The notes under the pieces: model-generated | What the model was told of the DNA's origin: nothing | The model's database searches: none | Seen by the model: the letters and a program-made list of their open reading frames with translations, nothing else | Assembly (NCBI GenBank): GCA_013360465.1 | Contig: JABWBO010000015.1 | Span: 1 to 58,114 of the forward strand | Direction of reading: 5' to 3' | Source of the DNA: Anaerolineae bacterium | GTDB taxonomy: Bacteria > Chloroflexota > Anaerolineae > Aggregatilineales > Phototrophicaceae | Length of the DNA: 58,114 nt | Made by a program: the position numbers and the translations under genes | In this document: positions 37,739 to 46,934 of the stretch, in pieces | How positions within the stretch are numbered: the stretch's first letter is position 1 | Layout: the number at the start of each line of letters is the position of its first letter

Positions 37739-37975
37739 TTATTTTTCAGGCGGCGGCGTCGGAAGCTGATCGAGTGCGACATCTTTCCATTTCGCGCCTT
37801 CTTCGATCAGCATGACCGGGATGCCGCTGCGAATGGGATACTTGTAGCCCGACTCGGCGCAGTACAGCCAGTACTCGCGCACCAGCTCCAGCCGTCCGGG
37901 GTCGGTCTTGCTCTTGTCCTGGACTGCCAGCGGGCAGCGGAGAATTTCTAGCCAGCTTGGATCAAATGTCGCCAT
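37739..37975 (-). CDS. Trm112-like small protein
   Basis: 78 residues beginning 'MATFDPSWLEILRCPLAVQD'. The 'LEILRCP' opening, a central 'LYCAESGYKYPIRSGIPVML' and an acidic end are typical of Trm112/YcaR proteins. Only two Cys remain (near 14 and 39), so the full four-ligand zinc site is absent. Trm112 proteins act as partners of methyltransferases. AAGGG precedes the start. Confidence 0.8.
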   Translation of the reverse strand: MATFDPSWLEILRCPLAVQDKSKTDPGRLELVREYWLYCAESGYKYPIRSGIPVMLIEEGAKWKDVALDQLPTPPPEK

Positions 37976-38108
37976 GCGACGAACCCTTCAACTTGTGGTG
38001 TGGTAAGCGATCAATAGTGCGCGAAAGTATAGCACGAATCCTGACAACGCATCGAGGACAGCCGAAGATGACCAGTGACGGCAGGCGGACGACCGGGAAG
38101 AGGGGAAA

Positions 38109-39134
38109 ATGGCTTTCAGAGATATGAGGTCTACAGCCTATGTGCTGATCTGGCTGTCACTCGCGGGCTTGATGCTGTATTCGGGGACCCAGGTGTTCTT
38201 GTCTCATGGCGCAGACAGCGTAGTGGGCACAATAGCGCTCCTGCCTGGATTGGCAGGGATGGCGCTGATTCTGGCGCGCACCGGCGACCACCCCCTCTGG
38301 CGCGATTCGCTGACGCGCTGGGCATGGATCGGTTGGGGTGGGCTGGCGCTGACAGCGATCTTGGAGGTCGCCCTGGGCGGCGTGTTCAGTGCGATCCGCC
38401 TGCACCTGGCGCTGCCGATCAGCCTTGCGCCGCCGCTGTACTGGCTGTACCGGCGCTTCAGCAACGTCTCGGCGGCATGGACGATCAACAGCCTGCGCAG
38501 CGCGCTTCTGCTGCTCATGGTGAGCGGCGCTGCCCGGCTCTTCGCCGAGTCGCATCCGGCGGAACCAGCGCTGCGTCCGGCGTTTGCCTTAATAGCGATT
38601 CTGTGCCTGCTGATCGTCGGCGCGCACAGCATGCTGCCGCAGTCTGACCGCAATCCGTCGCGCGTCATGGCTGCGCCCTGGGCGGCACAGGCGATGATCT
38701 GGCTGATCCTGGGGGGCAGTCTGAGCGCCGGCGCGGCGCTGCCGGGGTTATCCTGGGCGCGTCACCCGCTGCTCGACCAGGCGGTGGATGCGGCGCTGAT
38801 GACATCTGCGTGGTGTGTACTTCTGGGAATCGCCAATCAGGCGGCGGCGGAACTGCGCGGTCAGAACCGCCGCGTGACCGGGTGGATCCCTTTCTGGCTG
38901 ATCTTCGGGGGGGCACTGCTCATCATTGCCGGACTGGCTGCCGCCGGACTGCTGACGGCATTTCAGGCGGCGCTTCCAGGCGGGACGCCGGTCAGGGCTG
39001 ATCTGGATGGATGGGGAGCGGCGCTGCTGGAACCGTTCGCGGCGTTCTGGCGCGTTGGCGGCGTGCTGACGCTGACTGGCGCGCTGATCTTCGCGCTCAC
39101 GTACTTCCTGCGCCGTCCACGCCCCATACGTTGA
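38109..39134 (+). CDS. Polytopic membrane protein of unknown function
   Basis: 341 residues with about 9-10 hydrophobic helices evenly spread along the chain, short loops, and an Arg-rich C-terminus ('YFLRRPRPIR'). No transporter or enzyme motif stands out. AGAGGGGAAA lies directly before the ATG. Its last 38 bases overlap the 3' end of the convergent WD40 gene, a tail-to-tail overlap. Confidence 0.7.
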   Translation: MAFRDMRSTAYVLIWLSLAGLMLYSGTQVFLSHGADSVVGTIALLPGLAGMALILARTGDHPLWRDSLTRWAWIGWGGLALTAILEVALGGVFSAIRLHLALPISLAPPLYWLYRRFSNVSAAWTINSLRSALLLLMVSGAARLFAESHPAEPALRPAFALIAILCLLIVGAHSMLPQSDRNPSRVMAAPWAAQAMIWLILGGSLSAGAALPGLSWARHPLLDQAVDAALMTSAWCVLLGIANQAAAELRGQNRRVTGWIPFWLIFGGALLIIAGLAAAGLLTAFQAALPGGTPVRADLDGWGAALLEPFAAFWRVGGVLTLTGALIFALTYFLRRPRPIR

Positions 39135-40029
39135 CCAGGTTATCTCCGCCGCCGCTGACCAGCAGCGTGCCAACCGGGTGGAAAGACAGCGTCAGCACCG
39201 GTTTGCTGTGCCCCTGGAGGACTACGAGCGGCTGATCGGGGGCGCTGCGCCAGTCCCAAAGGCGGATGGCGTTGTCGCGCCCACCGGTCGCCAGGATCGC
39301 GCCATCGGGGCTGAAGGCGGCACAGTCTGCGCCGCCGGGGTGCGCCCGAAGGCGGGCGATCTGCCGCTGGGTGGCGAACTCGACCAGATGCACCGAGCCA
39401 TCTTTGCACGGGGCGGCGATAATCTCACCGGAAGGGCTGACGACCACGTCGCGCAGCCAATCGGAAAAGATGAGGACAGCGCGTTCACTGCGGTCTTTGA
39501 CGTTCCAGAAACGCAGAGTGCTGTCCCATCCGCCGGAAACCAGCGTGTCGCCGGCGGCGTTGAATGCCAGCCCGGTCACATCGCTGGTGTGCCCCGAAAG
39601 AACGGCGGAACCGATGCTGTCGGTCATATCCACCACGCGAATCGTACGGTCGCTGCTGCACGACGCGAGGAGTCGTCCGTTTGAGCTAAAGGCGACGCCT
39701 TCTACCGCGCTGTAATGTCCGCGCAGGGTGACTAGGACGAAGGTCTCAACGGCGCTCCACAGGCGCACCAGCATGTCGCCGCATCCGGTGGCGAATGCCG
39801 CGCCGTCCGGCGCGAATGCCACCGACTTCACCGTCGCCGGGTGTTTGATGCGGCGGTTGGGTGCGGGGGAAAACCCTTCCAGCCACAGACTGACCTCTTC
39901 TCCATGTGAGACTGCCAGCACCCCGCCATCGGGCGACCAGGCAGCGCGAGTGATGAATCCCAGTGAAGCCTGCGAAATGACTTTGACTTGATGCGCCGTT
40001 TGTGGCGAAATAGTCTGACGGGAACTCAT
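39097..40029 (-). CDS. WD40-repeat beta-propeller protein
   Basis: 310 residues from ATG 40029. About seven WD40-type units are visible, for example 'FITRAAWSPDGGVLAVSHGE', 'VAFSSNGRLLASCSSDRTIR', 'LAFNAAGDTLVSGGWDSTLR', 'CAAFSPDGAILATGGRDNAI' and 'LSFHPVGTLLVSGGGDNLVN'. There is no signal peptide or membrane segment, so a cytosolic seven-bladed propeller is expected, acting as a protein-binding platform. It overlaps the convergent membrane protein gene by 38 bases at the 3' end. Confidence 0.85.
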   Translation of the reverse strand: MSSRQTISPQTAHQVKVISQASLGFITRAAWSPDGGVLAVSHGEEVSLWLEGFSPAPNRRIKHPATVKSVAFAPDGAAFATGCGDMLVRLWSAVETFVLVTLRGHYSAVEGVAFSSNGRLLASCSSDRTIRVVDMTDSIGSAVLSGHTSDVTGLAFNAAGDTLVSGGWDSTLRFWNVKDRSERAVLIFSDWLRDVVVSPSGEIIAAPCKDGSVHLVEFATQRQIARLRAHPGGADCAAFSPDGAILATGGRDNAIRLWDWRSAPDQPLVVLQGHSKPVLTLSFHPVGTLLVSGGGDNLVNVWGVDGAGST

Positions 40030-40115
40030 AGCAGTCTTTCCGGTTCGGAACGTACACACCCAAGTATAATCGACGTTTTCCGGAATCGGGGGTGGAGGAT
40101 CAGCGAAGTCACGCC

Positions 40116-41243
40116 ATGCATATCGGATTAAACGCGCATCTGCTGTCTCGCCAGTCGGGCTATCGCTCGGCGGGAATTCACAGTTATATCAACGGGCTGC
40201 TGGGGCAGCTTCGCCGCGCTGCGCCTGATGATTGGACGCTGACCGCTTATGTGGGCGCGGCGAGTACCGCCGAATTTCCGGGCATCGCCATGCGCCGGTC
40301 GCGGCTCGATACCGAGTCTCCGCTGCGGCGCATCCTGTGGGAGCAGGGAATCCAGCCCTTCACTATGGACGGCGTCGATCTGCACCATGCGCTGGCGTTC
40401 GTCGCCCCGGCGTTGGCGCGCTGTCCGTCCGTTGTCACGATGTACGATCTCAGCTTCATCCATTATCCCGAACGGCTTTCGACCTCTAGAAGGCTGTATC
40501 TGCGCTGGTTCAGCGCGCTGACCTGCCGCCGCGCCCGCCGTGTCATCGCCATTTCGGAGAGTACTGCCCGTGATGTGATCGCCACTTTAGGGATCGCGGC
40601 GGAAAAAGTGGATGTCGCCGCGCCCGGCTATGACGCCGCGGCGTTTCGCCTGCTTCCGTCGGAAGAGGTGCGGGCGTTTCGCGCCGTCCGGGGACTGCCC
40701 GACCGCTTCTGGCTGTTCATCGGCACGCTTGAGCCGCGCAAGAACCTGCCGGTGCTGATCGACGCCTATGCGGCGCTTCGACCCGCCGACCGGCTGCCGC
40801 TGATCCTGGCGGGCGGAAAAGGGTGGGACTATCAGCCGATCCTCGATGCGGTGGAACGGCATGGACTGCGCGAGTCGGTGCAGTTTCCGGGGTTCATTCC
40901 TTCCGACGACCTGCCGTTCTGGTACAATTGCGCAGAGACGTTTGTCTACCCGTCGGTGTTCGAGGGATTCGGGCTGCCGGTCCTGGAAGCGATGGCTTGC
41001 GGTACGCCGGTGATCGCCTCCTCGGCGTCCTCGCTCCCCGAAGTGGTCGGCGACGCCGGCATGTGCATCTCACCGCAGGACTCGACGGCATGGACTGAGG
41101 GTTTGCGGCGGGCTACCCAGGACAGCGGTTGGCGCGATTCTGCCGCGGCAATGGGCACGGCACGCGCGCGGCAGTTCTCCTGGTCTGAAACGGCAAGGCT
41201 TACTGTCGGCAGCTACACTAGAGCGATGAATTTACAGCCATGA
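40116..41243 (+). CDS. GT4-family glycosyltransferase
   Basis: 375 residues from ATG 40116; an in-frame GTG eight codons earlier is possible. The GT-B fold is clear: N-terminal 'MHIGLNAHLLSRQSGYRSAG' and 'DLHHALAF', and a C-terminal donor site with 'FIGTLEPRKNLPVLIDAYAA', 'ILAGGKGWDYQPI' and the EX7E motif 'PSVFEGFGLPVLEAMACGTP'. It should transfer a sugar from a nucleotide donor in the cytosol. It overlaps the next gene by ATGA, so it works with a lipid-carrier glycosylphosphotransferase in surface polysaccharide synthesis. Confidence 0.93.
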   Translation: MHIGLNAHLLSRQSGYRSAGIHSYINGLLGQLRRAAPDDWTLTAYVGAASTAEFPGIAMRRSRLDTESPLRRILWEQGIQPFTMDGVDLHHALAFVAPALARCPSVVTMYDLSFIHYPERLSTSRRLYLRWFSALTCRRARRVIAISESTARDVIATLGIAAEKVDVAAPGYDAAAFRLLPSEEVRAFRAVRGLPDRFWLFIGTLEPRKNLPVLIDAYAALRPADRLPLILAGGKGWDYQPILDAVERHGLRESVQFPGFIPSDDLPFWYNCAETFVYPSVFEGFGLPVLEAMACGTPVIASSASSLPEVVGDAGMCISPQDSTAWTEGLRRATQDSGWRDSAAAMGTARARQFSWSETARLTVGSYTRAMNLQP

Positions 41244-42706
41244 TCTTCGCCGAAAAGGAAAACCAGAGTCAGCCGTCAACCGCCTCGGAGGCTTTCGAGC
41301 CGCTGTGGCTGCTGCCCTTGATCGACGTGCTGCTGGCGCTGGTGTCGTTCGTCATCGGCTATCTAATCCGCTACGAGCTGCAAATCCTGCGCCCGGTCTT
41401 CGAACTGAACCGTGCGCCGTTCGAACCCTATCTGCCATACGCGGCTTTCTTCGCCCTGTGGCTGAGCTTCAATTATCGCAGCGGCGGACTCTACAAGCCG
41501 GCGCGCGGGCGCGCCTTCTTCGACGAACTGGCGATCATCATCAACGGCGTGACCGGGGCGACGGTAGTTCTGCTGGCGGTCAGCTTCGTCTTTCAGCCGA
41601 CGGTCTTCAGCCGCCTGATGTTCCTCTATGTGGCGGCGGTGTCGATAGCGCTGCTGGCTGCCGCGCGCATTGTGCGCCGGATGGTGCTGGCGCGTCTGCG
41701 GGCGCGCGGCATCGGCGTGCTGCGCGTGCTGGTCATCGGCGGCGGCGATGTGGGGCGGGCGGTGCTGCGCACGCTGATCGCTCGCAAGGAGCATGGCTAT
41801 GTGCCGATCGGCTATCTCGATGAAGACCCGCAGTCGGCGAGCGTCGATCTGGGGCGAGTCAAAGGGTTAGGCGGGCTGGATAATCTCGAAGCCGTGCTGG
41901 CGGAACATCAGGTCAACTACGTGGTGATCACGCTGCCCTGGCAGTATCACGACCGCATCCTCGACCTGATCGAGCGCTGCCGTCGGACCGGCGTCGATGT
42001 CAGCGTCGTGCCGGATGTGTTCCAGCTCAACCTGCGACAGCTGCGGGTGGAGAATCTGGACGGCGTGCCCCTTCTGCGGGTGGATAACGTCATTTCGCTG
42101 CAAGGCAGCCAGCGCTTGCTCAAACGCGCGCTCGATCTGAGCGTCATCCTGCTGCTGTCTCCGGCGATCCTGCTGATTTGCCTGCTGGTGGCGCTGGCGA
42201 TCCGCCTGGAAGGGGAGGGACCGATCTTCTATTCTCAGGTGCGGGTCGGTGAAAACGGACGGCGCTTCAAGATGATCAAGTTTCGCAGCATGGTTCCCGA
42301 CGCCGACCGCCTGCGGCAGGACCTGATCAAGGAACATAATCTGGACCCGCGCCATCCGAAGATCAAAGACGACCCGCGCATGACTCGCGTCGGACGGTTC
42401 ATCCGGCGGACGAGCCTGGACGAGCTGCCCAACGCCATCAACGTCCTGCTGGGTCAGATGAGCATCGTCGGTCCCCGCCCGCCAACGCCCGACGAGGTGC
42501 TGCTTTACGAAAACTGGCACATGCAGCGCTTGCAGGTCAAACCGGGCATCACCGGCTTATGGCAGGTGAGCGGGCGCAGCGAAGTTCCGTTCGACGAGAT
42601 GTGCCTGCTCGACATCTATTACATCGAGAACTGGTCGCTGCGCCTGGACATCCAGATCGTGCTGATGACGGTTCCGCGCGTGCTGCTGCGCAGAGGTGCG
42701 TACTGA
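41240..42706 (+). CDS. Polyprenyl glycosylphosphotransferase (WcaJ/PssY-like)
   Basis: 488 residues. Four to five N-terminal membrane helices (about 20-130) precede a Rossmann-like CoA_binding_3 domain ('VLVIGGGDVGRAVLRTL' near 160). The last 200 residues are a bacterial sugar transferase domain: 'KRALDLSVILLLSPAIL', 'VGENGRRFKMIKFRSMVPDA', 'RVGRFIRRTSLDELPNAINV', 'GQMSIVGPRPPTPDE', 'KPGITGLWQVSGRS'. It transfers a sugar-1-phosphate to the undecaprenyl carrier, the first step of polysaccharide assembly. Coupled to the GT4 gene. Confidence 0.94.
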   Translation: MIFAEKENQSQPSTASEAFEPLWLLPLIDVLLALVSFVIGYLIRYELQILRPVFELNRAPFEPYLPYAAFFALWLSFNYRSGGLYKPARGRAFFDELAIIINGVTGATVVLLAVSFVFQPTVFSRLMFLYVAAVSIALLAAARIVRRMVLARLRARGIGVLRVLVIGGGDVGRAVLRTLIARKEHGYVPIGYLDEDPQSASVDLGRVKGLGGLDNLEAVLAEHQVNYVVITLPWQYHDRILDLIERCRRTGVDVSVVPDVFQLNLRQLRVENLDGVPLLRVDNVISLQGSQRLLKRALDLSVILLLSPAILLICLLVALAIRLEGEGPIFYSQVRVGENGRRFKMIKFRSMVPDADRLRQDLIKEHNLDPRHPKIKDDPRMTRVGRFIRRTSLDELPNAINVLLGQMSIVGPRPPTPDEVLLYENWHMQRLQVKPGITGLWQVSGRSEVPFDEMCLLDIYYIENWSLRLDIQIVLMTVPRVLLRRGAY

Positions 42707-42712
42707 CCGGCG

Positions 42713-43567
42713 TTACTTCTCCCAGTGCCTATTTTGCGGGTTGAAGCGCCACCCCGCCGGCGTATCCGGGCTGCACGACGGCGGCTGCACAGTTTCGCTG
42801 GAAGGCTCAAAGACGATCTCGACCGGTTTGCCGGTCAGCAGTCGGATGAAATTCCCAAGGACCAGCCGGGCTTCCTGCTCGGCTCGGATGAGGATTCCCC
42901 CTTCGATGGCGTCGTCGCGAAATTCGACCAGGGATTCGTAATTCGCCAGCAGGCGCGCTTCATCCCAATCGACGGCGCAGGTGGTCATGGATCGGTCGTA
43001 CTGGCGGATGTAGTCGATACGACAGCTGGTGAGCTGCGGCGCGGGGACGATCAGCACGTAGCGGTCGTTCTGTTCGTCGTATGCCAGATCGGTCTCCCCG
43101 ATCAGCGTCAGATCGATGCCAGCTTCGACGGTCCCCTGCACGACATGGTTGGCGCTGAAGCCGCAGGCGTTGAGGACCCCCTGACCGACGGTGATTTCCA
43201 CATCCGCTTTGGCGAGCTGACTGCTGACGCTGACCAGCTGCCCCAGGGGCTGAATGCCCTGGACGATGGTCTGGCTGCTGCTGATTTCGGCGACCACCGG
43301 GGCGGACGCGCCTGCTCCGAGCGCCGTGCCAATGCCGCTGATCAGCGTGCTGAACGAAGTGACGCCGATGATCGTCAGGACGGTCGGGATGAGCAGGACG
43401 AGGGCAAAACAGCCGAGCGCGCCCCCGATGCCCCACAGGCAGCCCGAACGGCGTCGGCTTGGCGCGGGCGGCGCGCTGCCGTCCTGGGGGATGAGGGCGT
43501 AAGGGATTTCAGTAGATGAATCCGAAGCGGAGTCCTGATGGGTTTCCTGGGTCACGTCGATTTCCAT
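42713..43567 (-). CDS. DUF4230-like membrane-anchored protein
   Basis: 284 residues. A Ser/Pro/Arg-rich cytosolic N-terminus precedes one hydrophobic helix (about 47-68, 'GALGCFALVLLIPTVLTIIG'). The remaining part has 'VVAEISSSQTIVQGIQPLGQ', 'LVSVSSQLAKADVEITVG', 'GTVEAGIDLTLIGETDLAY' and 'RYVLIVPAPQLTSCRIDYI', the usual DUF4230 pattern of strands. Function unknown. It converges on the glycosylphosphotransferase gene with six bases between stops. Confidence 0.7.
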   Translation of the reverse strand: MEIDVTQETHQDSASDSSTEIPYALIPQDGSAPPAPSRRRSGCLWGIGGALGCFALVLLIPTVLTIIGVTSFSTLISGIGTALGAGASAPVVAEISSSQTIVQGIQPLGQLVSVSSQLAKADVEITVGQGVLNACGFSANHVVQGTVEAGIDLTLIGETDLAYDEQNDRYVLIVPAPQLTSCRIDYIRQYDRSMTTCAVDWDEARLLANYESLVEFRDDAIEGGILIRAEQEARLVLGNFIRLLTGKPVEIVFEPSSETVQPPSCSPDTPAGWRFNPQNRHWEK

Positions 43568-43655
43568 AAGCTGTACAGCACTGCGATTTCATGCTCTATT
43601 GTACGTCTGAACGGGCGTTCAGGTTGCGCCGGTCCGGTGAATTCCATTCAGCGGG

Positions 43656-43684
43656 GTGATACCGGCATGGAAACGTGGTAGAAT
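43656..43684 (+). promoter_or_regulatory. Candidate promoter of tRNA-Arg
   Basis: GTGATA (43656-43661), 17 bases, TAGAAT (43679-43684), ending 11 bases before the tRNA. The spacing and position are right for a tRNA promoter. Confidence 0.55.
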
Positions 43685-43695
43685 GCCTGGCGAAC

Positions 43696-43767
43696 GCCCC
43701 TGTAGCTCAGTGGATAGAGCGGCGGACTCCTAAGCCGTGCGCACAGGTTCGATTCCTGTCAGGGGCA
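43696..43767 (+). tRNA. tRNA-Arg (anticodon CCU)
   Basis: 72 nt without encoded CCA. The 7-bp acceptor stem pairs fully. D arm GCTC/GAGC, anticodon loop CTCCTAA with anticodon CCT, T arm ACAGG/CCTGT with loop TTCGATT. The anticodon stem has an A-G apposition at its loop end (31-39) and a G-U at the other end, which is tolerable. Confidence 0.95.
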
Positions 43768-43789
43768 CAGCATGAAGGCGGAGCATGGC

Positions 43790-44005
43790 ATGACTTTCAG
43801 CCCGATCCTGGCGCATGGAGCGCTCGGCGCGTTCGACGAATTGCTGCTCGTCGCGGTGGCGGCGGCATTCGTCATCATCATGGCAGTGAGCTGGCTGCGC
43901 ACCCGCAGACAGCCCGATCCGCCGAGTGAAGATGCTATCCCCCAGGACGCGGAGACATCCTCTGAGCATCGTGACGATTCTGAAGAACGCTTCAAGCTCG
44001 ATTAA
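43790..44005 (+). CDS. Small single-helix membrane protein
   Basis: 71 residues from ATG 43790, supported by GGAG six bases upstream; an earlier ATG at 43772 lies only four bases after the tRNA and has no site. One hydrophobic helix spans about 15-37 ('LLLVAVAAAFVIIMAVSWL'), then a charged tail ('PPSEDAIPQDAETSSEHRDD'). It overlaps the start of the CopC/CopD gene by up to 80 bases. Function unknown; co-expression with the copper-type gene suggests a link. Confidence 0.65.
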   Translation: MTFSPILAHGALGAFDELLLVAVAAAFVIIMAVSWLRTRRQPDPPSEDAIPQDAETSSEHRDDSEERFKLD

Positions 44006-46220
44006 GCACACGTTTCAAACCCTGGTCTCGGCGCGCTGGATGCTGCTCGTCCTGCTGGCTGTGACCGTACAGCCGCAACTCGTCGAGGCGCACGGTTATC
44101 TGATCCGCGCCATCCCGGCGGACCGTACGGCGCTGGAACGCAGCCCGGCGCGTGTGCAGTTCTGGTTCAGCGAGGACCTGGAACCGCAGTTCAGCGCCGT
44201 CACGGTGCGCGATCAGGCGGGACAGGTGGTCGCTCAGGGGGGCGTCGATGGTGAGGATCGGACGCTGCTTTCGGCGCGCCTGCCTGCGTCACTGTCCGAC
44301 GGTGCTTATGTCAGCGAGCTGCGCATCGCCTTCGCCAGCGACGGACACGTGATCGTCGAGACGCGGGTGTTCTTCGTCGGAGAAGCGTCAGGCGATCTCG
44401 CCGGGACTTCCGGCGGCGCTGGAGCGGCTGCCCTCGAAGTCGTGTGGCGGGCGCTGCTGCTGGCATCGACCATGACCCTGTTCGGTGCGTTCACCCTCTA
44501 CACCCTGGTGCTTGTGCCCGCCTGGGGCAACCCTATTCACCGTGCCGGACTGCTGCCGCCGCGTGTGATGACCCGGCTGGATGTCATCGTCTTCGGCGCG
44601 CTCGGCGTCGCCCTGGCTGCCAACGTCCTGGCGCTCTTGCAGCAGACGATGGTCTTCTTCGCCGCCGACCCTGGTCGCGTGATCGGCGAAGGGCTGTGGA
44701 ATGTCGTGCGTATCGGCACACGCTTCGGCGACACCTGGAATGTTCGTACGCTGCTGCTGGTGGTGATCGCTGCCATACACGGCGTTGGGCTGTGGTATCG
44801 TCAAACCCAGCCCGCGCTGGTGCGCCCCGGCTACGCCGCCAACGCCTGGGCGAGCGCGCTGCTGCTCGGCGCGTGGAGCGTCGCCAGCCATGCGGCAGGG
44901 TCGCCCATGCTGCCCTGGATGGCGCTGATCAGCGATTGGCTGCACGGGCTGGCGGTCGGCTTGTGGGCAGGCGGGATGGTCGTGCTGACTCTGACTCTGC
45001 CTGTAGCGCTGCTGCCATACAGCGGCGATGACCGCCGTCTGGCACTGCTGGCGGCGCTGCGGCGCTTTTCGCGGATCGCGGTCATCGGGCTGGCGCTGGT
45101 TGGCGCGACCGGCGTCTACAACGCGCTTAACTGGTTCGTTACGCCGGCGGATGCCGTTTCGGGGTATGGGACAACGTTTTTCCTGAAGCTGACGGTGGTG
45201 GCGCTGCTGGTGGGACTGGGCGCAGCGCATCACGCCGCTTTGCGACCGGAACGCTACGCGCGTTGGCAGTCGGCATGGCGGCGTGTCACCGCCTTTCTGC
45301 CAACGCTGCGACTGGAAGCGCTGGCAGCGCTGATCGTCCTGGCGCTGGCTGGCGGGCTGAGCGCCACGCCGCCGCCTGCGCAGAGCTACGAATCGCCGCC
45401 GCCCCCAAGCGGGGAGGCGGCGCTGGCGGATCGGGTGCTGCGAGTGACGGTCGCGCCGGGCGGCGTGGGAGTCAACACCTATGACGTGCAGACGGCGGAG
45501 GATAACGCCGCCAGGACCCCGATCTTTGTGCGCCTGGTGGACCCGGCGCGGGATGTGCGCGGCGTTTGGCACGAGGCGGAGTTCCTCGGTGATGGCTTAT
45601 ACTCGGCGGCAGGCGCGGACGTGGATCAGGCGGGGGAGTGGTGGCTGCTTCTGGCGGATGACGCCGGACAGACTGCGCTGTCTGTTGAGATCGATGCCGA
45701 CGCCGCCCTGCTGCGGACGCGCGATCCGGGGCTGCTGAACTGGATCGCCCTGGGTGGAATACTGGCTGCCGGATTGTTCGCCGTGTCCCCACCGCTGCGC
45801 CGGCTGGTTCGGCGGTTGGATCTCAGCCCGGCAGCGGTGACGGTGGCTGCTGCGGCTGTGCTGGCGACGGTGGCAATTGCGGCGATCGGGCTGGCGGCGG
45901 CTGCCAACAGCGCGTCCGAACAGGAGCGGCTGCTCAACCCGCCACCGGTGGTGGTGAATTCGCGGCTTCCGAACGCCGAGTCGCTGGATCGAGGCGCGTC
46001 GATGTTTTCGACGCTGTGCGGCGGTTGGGTGGGCACGCGGGACTTTGCCGAGCTGGTCGAGCGGCTGCCGCGTCTGCGCGACGAGGCGGTCTATCTGGCG
46101 GTTGTGCAGGAGGGCTGGTGGAGCCTGCCGCCCTGCGCCCAAAGCCTTCTGGAAGACGAAAGATGGGACCTGGTCAATTACATCCGGTCCCTGGAACTGC
46201 GTGAAACAGTGGACCAATGA
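43926..46220 (+). CDS. CopC-CopD fusion with degenerate cytochrome c-like C-terminus
   Basis: Up to 764 residues. GTG 43926 is the longest start; GTG 43971 or ATG 44040 would give shorter signal peptides, all ending at '...QLVEA-HGYLIRAIP'. The mature N-terminus His and 'SDGHVIVETRVFFV' fit a CopC copper-binding domain (about 57-150). Eight or so CopD helices follow (about 175-450), then a YtkA-like extracellular stretch and another helix near 600. The last 85 residues look like a cytochrome c domain ('GASMFSTLCGGWVG', 'WDLVNYIRSLEL'), but CXXCH is broken: C698 remains while the second Cys is Trp and the His is Val. Copper uptake or oxidase assembly is the likely area. Confidence 0.85.
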   Translation: MKMLSPRTRRHPLSIVTILKNASSSIKHTFQTLVSARWMLLVLLAVTVQPQLVEAHGYLIRAIPADRTALERSPARVQFWFSEDLEPQFSAVTVRDQAGQVVAQGGVDGEDRTLLSARLPASLSDGAYVSELRIAFASDGHVIVETRVFFVGEASGDLAGTSGGAGAAALEVVWRALLLASTMTLFGAFTLYTLVLVPAWGNPIHRAGLLPPRVMTRLDVIVFGALGVALAANVLALLQQTMVFFAADPGRVIGEGLWNVVRIGTRFGDTWNVRTLLLVVIAAIHGVGLWYRQTQPALVRPGYAANAWASALLLGAWSVASHAAGSPMLPWMALISDWLHGLAVGLWAGGMVVLTLTLPVALLPYSGDDRRLALLAALRRFSRIAVIGLALVGATGVYNALNWFVTPADAVSGYGTTFFLKLTVVALLVGLGAAHHAALRPERYARWQSAWRRVTAFLPTLRLEALAALIVLALAGGLSATPPPAQSYESPPPPSGEAALADRVLRVTVAPGGVGVNTYDVQTAEDNAARTPIFVRLVDPARDVRGVWHEAEFLGDGLYSAAGADVDQAGEWWLLLADDAGQTALSVEIDADAALLRTRDPGLLNWIALGGILAAGLFAVSPPLRRLVRRLDLSPAAVTVAAAAVLATVAIAAIGLAAAANSASEQERLLNPPPVVVNSRLPNAESLDRGASMFSTLCGGWVGTRDFAELVERLPRLRDEAVYLAVVQEGWWSLPPCAQSLLEDERWDLVNYIRSLELRETVDQ

Positions 46221-46232
46221 AGGGATGAAGTG

Positions 46233-46928
46233 ATGATACGCGTCGTTACGCGGGCGGAAAACGCCGAACGCTCCCGCAGGATCAGCGATGAACTGCGGCA
46301 GATGGGTTTTTCGGTGGAAAGCGGAGAACCCGTCAGAGGCGATGTCGTCGTCGCCGTGCTGGGCGGCAGCGATGCTGCCGATGTCCTGCCGCAAATCGTC
46401 AGCGCGCTTGACCTGGGACTGCACATCGTCGTGGCGCGGCTGGAGCCGTTCACAGTGCCTAAACTGATCGACCATCTGCAGGTGATCGATGTCGCTGCGC
46501 CGGATTTTCGCGAGCGGCTTCAGGCGCAGGTCGAGGCGATGACCTCCGGCGCGCTGCCCTACGCCATGAGGGTCAGGACGCCGAAAGTGAAGCGCTCGAA
46601 CCGTTCTGCCGGCATCTTTGTCGGCGGGCTGGCGCTGATGATGTTCATCGTCGGGGTGATCGGTGTGGCGGTTTTCGGCATTCAGGCTCCGCAGGAAGAA
46701 TATGATGCGGTGGATACCGAAGTTGCGCTGACCCGCGACTACTTTGCCGGTCCAGAACTGCTGTACTTCTCGACCTGGCTGCCGCGCAGCACTGAGGACG
46801 CCATGAATTATGAGGCGACTTTGCAGCAGCTTCCGACCGCCTATCGCCCGCTGATGGGGCTGACCGTGACCGCCTACGCTCTGGGGACCCCTCTGCCGCT
46901 GATCGCCACACCTGTGCCGGAGGGATAG
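46233..46928 (+). CDS. Membrane-anchored protein with TIR/Rossmann-like N-terminal domain
   Basis: 231 residues from ATG 46233 (AGGG eight bases upstream). Residues 1-105 alternate strands and helices: 'IRVVTRAENAERSRRISDEL', 'GDVVVAVLGGSDAADVL', 'GLHIVVARLEPFTVPKLIDH', much like a TIR-type fold with partner-binding edges but without a convincing catalytic Glu. A hydrophobic helix spans about 128-151, followed by an outside tail ('YFAGPELLYFSTWLPRSTED'). Function unknown; scaffolding is more likely than NADase activity. Confidence 0.6.
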   Translation: MIRVVTRAENAERSRRISDELRQMGFSVESGEPVRGDVVVAVLGGSDAADVLPQIVSALDLGLHIVVARLEPFTVPKLIDHLQVIDVAAPDFRERLQAQVEAMTSGALPYAMRVRTPKVKRSNRSAGIFVGGLALMMFIVGVIGVAVFGIQAPQEEYDAVDTEVALTRDYFAGPELLYFSTWLPRSTEDAMNYEATLQQLPTAYRPLMGLTVTAYALGTPLPLIATPVPEG

Positions 46929-46934
46929 CTGCGC

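Noticed and set aside
46233-46928. Active TIR NADase defence protein
   Set aside because: The fold is suggestive, but no convincing catalytic Glu or BB-loop is visible and the neighbours are not defence genes; annotated only as TIR/Rossmann-like.
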